Below are positions 30,508 to 30,735 of a stretch of DNA of 30,735 bases, piece after piece. The position numbers were made by a program, and so were the translations under genes. This DNA is from Acetothermia bacterium UBA3571 (GTDB lineage Bacteria; Bipolaricaulota; Bipolaricaulia; Bipolaricaulales; Bipolaricaulaceae), in NCBI GenBank assembly GCA_002375995.1, contig DFNI01000039.1, forward strand, positions 1 to 30,735, read 5' to 3'. The notes beneath the pieces were generated by a model that saw only the letters and a program-made list of their open reading frames with translations, had not been told where the DNA came from and made no database searches. Numbering within the stretch: the stretch's first letter is position 1; each line of letters begins with the position of its first letter.

Positions 30508-30537
30508 TTAATACCGTAAAGGAGGTAACTTTGTCAA
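30508..30537 (-). promoter_or_regulatory. Promoter upstream of the DIP-synthesis operon
   Basis: On the minus strand a perfect TTGACA (30537-30532) and TATTAA (30513-30508) are 18 bases apart. The start of transcription would be near 30501, leaving an unusually long leader of about 130 bases before ATG 30371. The region 30372-30606 otherwise shows no gene I can support. Confidence 0.6.
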
Positions 30538-30606
30538 GTGGACACGAAGCAACTAATGCAAATCTTTAAGCACAAAACATAAAAGTCCTTGGTGTTACCG
30601 ATTCCT

Positions 30607-30735
30607 TTAGTGCTTCAAGAAATCGAGGAGAAGTTCCAAGGCCCCGTGGGCGGCCGAGTGTTTGTTTCCCCGCCGGGCCCCGGCGAAGCGGTGCTCCCGG
30701 ACCTCGACCCCGCTCGGATGGGCCAGGGCGATGTA
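30607..30735 (-). CDS. cinA: CinA/PncC C-terminal domain, partial
   Basis: Only the last 42 residues are in the window; the gene continues past 30735. The sequence YIALAHPSGVEVREHRF, then ARRGNKHSAAHGALELLLDFL, matches the end of CinA/PncC (nicotinamide-nucleotide amidohydrolase). There the final strand GTVYIAL is followed by an FxGxR-type segment and a helix. The enzyme deamidates NMN to nicotinate mononucleotide in pyridine-nucleotide salvage. Whether an N-terminal MoCF-like domain is present cannot be told. Confidence 0.6.
   Translation of the reverse strand, partial: YIALAHPSGVEVREHRFAGARRGNKHSAAHGALELLLDFLKH

Noticed and set aside
30522..30569. TTG-started 12-codon plus-strand mini-ORF behind a perfect AAAGGAGGTAA
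   Set aside because: It overlaps the minus-strand promoter of the DIP operon and has no following gene; the ribosome-site match is probably chance.
30570..30615. AAGCAC/GTGCTT repeat as a terminator for the CinA-like gene
   Set aside because: Six base pairs with a loop over 30 bases is not a stable hairpin.
1..30735. CRISPR array, insertion sequence or prophage
   Set aside because: No regularly spaced repeats, transposase or integrase motifs, or phage structural genes were seen.

Overview
The window looks like a piece of a GC-rich, probably anaerobic, thermophilic bacterial chromosome. Bacterial markers are gatB, the SUF operon, Shine-Dalgarno sites and sigma70-type TTGnCA/TATAAT promoters. 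Heat adaptation is suggested by a bifunctional IPCT/DIPPS enzyme, which makes the hyperthermophile solute di-myo-inositol phosphate (DIP). Anaerobic metal metabolism is suggested by ferredoxin-bearing MinD-type ATPases, NifX-like proteins and a DUF134 protein. The phylum cannot be fixed from the sequence; a deep thermophilic lineage such as Bipolaricaulota (OP1/Acetothermia) would fit, at low confidence. Genes are packed, many overlap by ATGA, and no gene-free stretch exceeds 300 bases. The longest gaps are 2109-2327 and 30372-30606. I saw no rRNA, tRNA, CRISPR array or insertion sequence.

Layout. 111-2108: secreted polysaccharide-deacetylase-like protein with two related halves. 8331-2328 (minus): two exported Ig-like proteins, gatB, and a GDP-mannose pyrophosphorylase fused to a SIS-type phosphoglucose/phosphomannose isomerase. 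8419-10045 (plus): PKD lipoprotein overlapping an alkyltransferase-like/endonuclease V fusion. 10108-13755 (plus): minimal SUF operon sufC-sufB-sufS-sufU without sufD. 13845-15988: DUF123 protein, Uma2-type nuclease, radical SAM enzyme. 16082-17109: decayed AAA-ATPase/winged-helix gene bracketed by TATA-centred dyads. 18995-17172 (minus): DUF364 protein, small ORF and DUF89 protein; a related dyad overlaps the promoter.

22748-19094 (minus) is a seven-gene operon: two rounds of a Gly/Trp-rich DUF5320-like protein plus a NifX-like protein, two MinD-ferredoxin ATPases and a Fur-family regulator. It is transcribed away from a leaderless DUF134 regulator, and the two promoters share overlapping -35 boxes. 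23236-23943 is a SurA-like exported protein followed by a terminator. 27348-23987 (minus) is a serine-metabolism operon (class V aminotransferase, serA, DUF1015). 27487-27732 is a MoaD/ThiS-like protein. 30371-27729 (minus) holds IPCT/DIPPS, a PfkB kinase that may be an inositol kinase, and a second Fur-family regulator. A partial CinA-like gene runs off the right edge.

The least explained elements are the three related dyads around the ATPase remnant, the duplicated NifX/DUF5320 operon with its face-to-face promoters, and the DIP-kinase-Fur operon. Several genes lack a Shine-Dalgarno and carry a TAnnnT box 6-10 nt before the start codon, so leaderless transcription appears common here.
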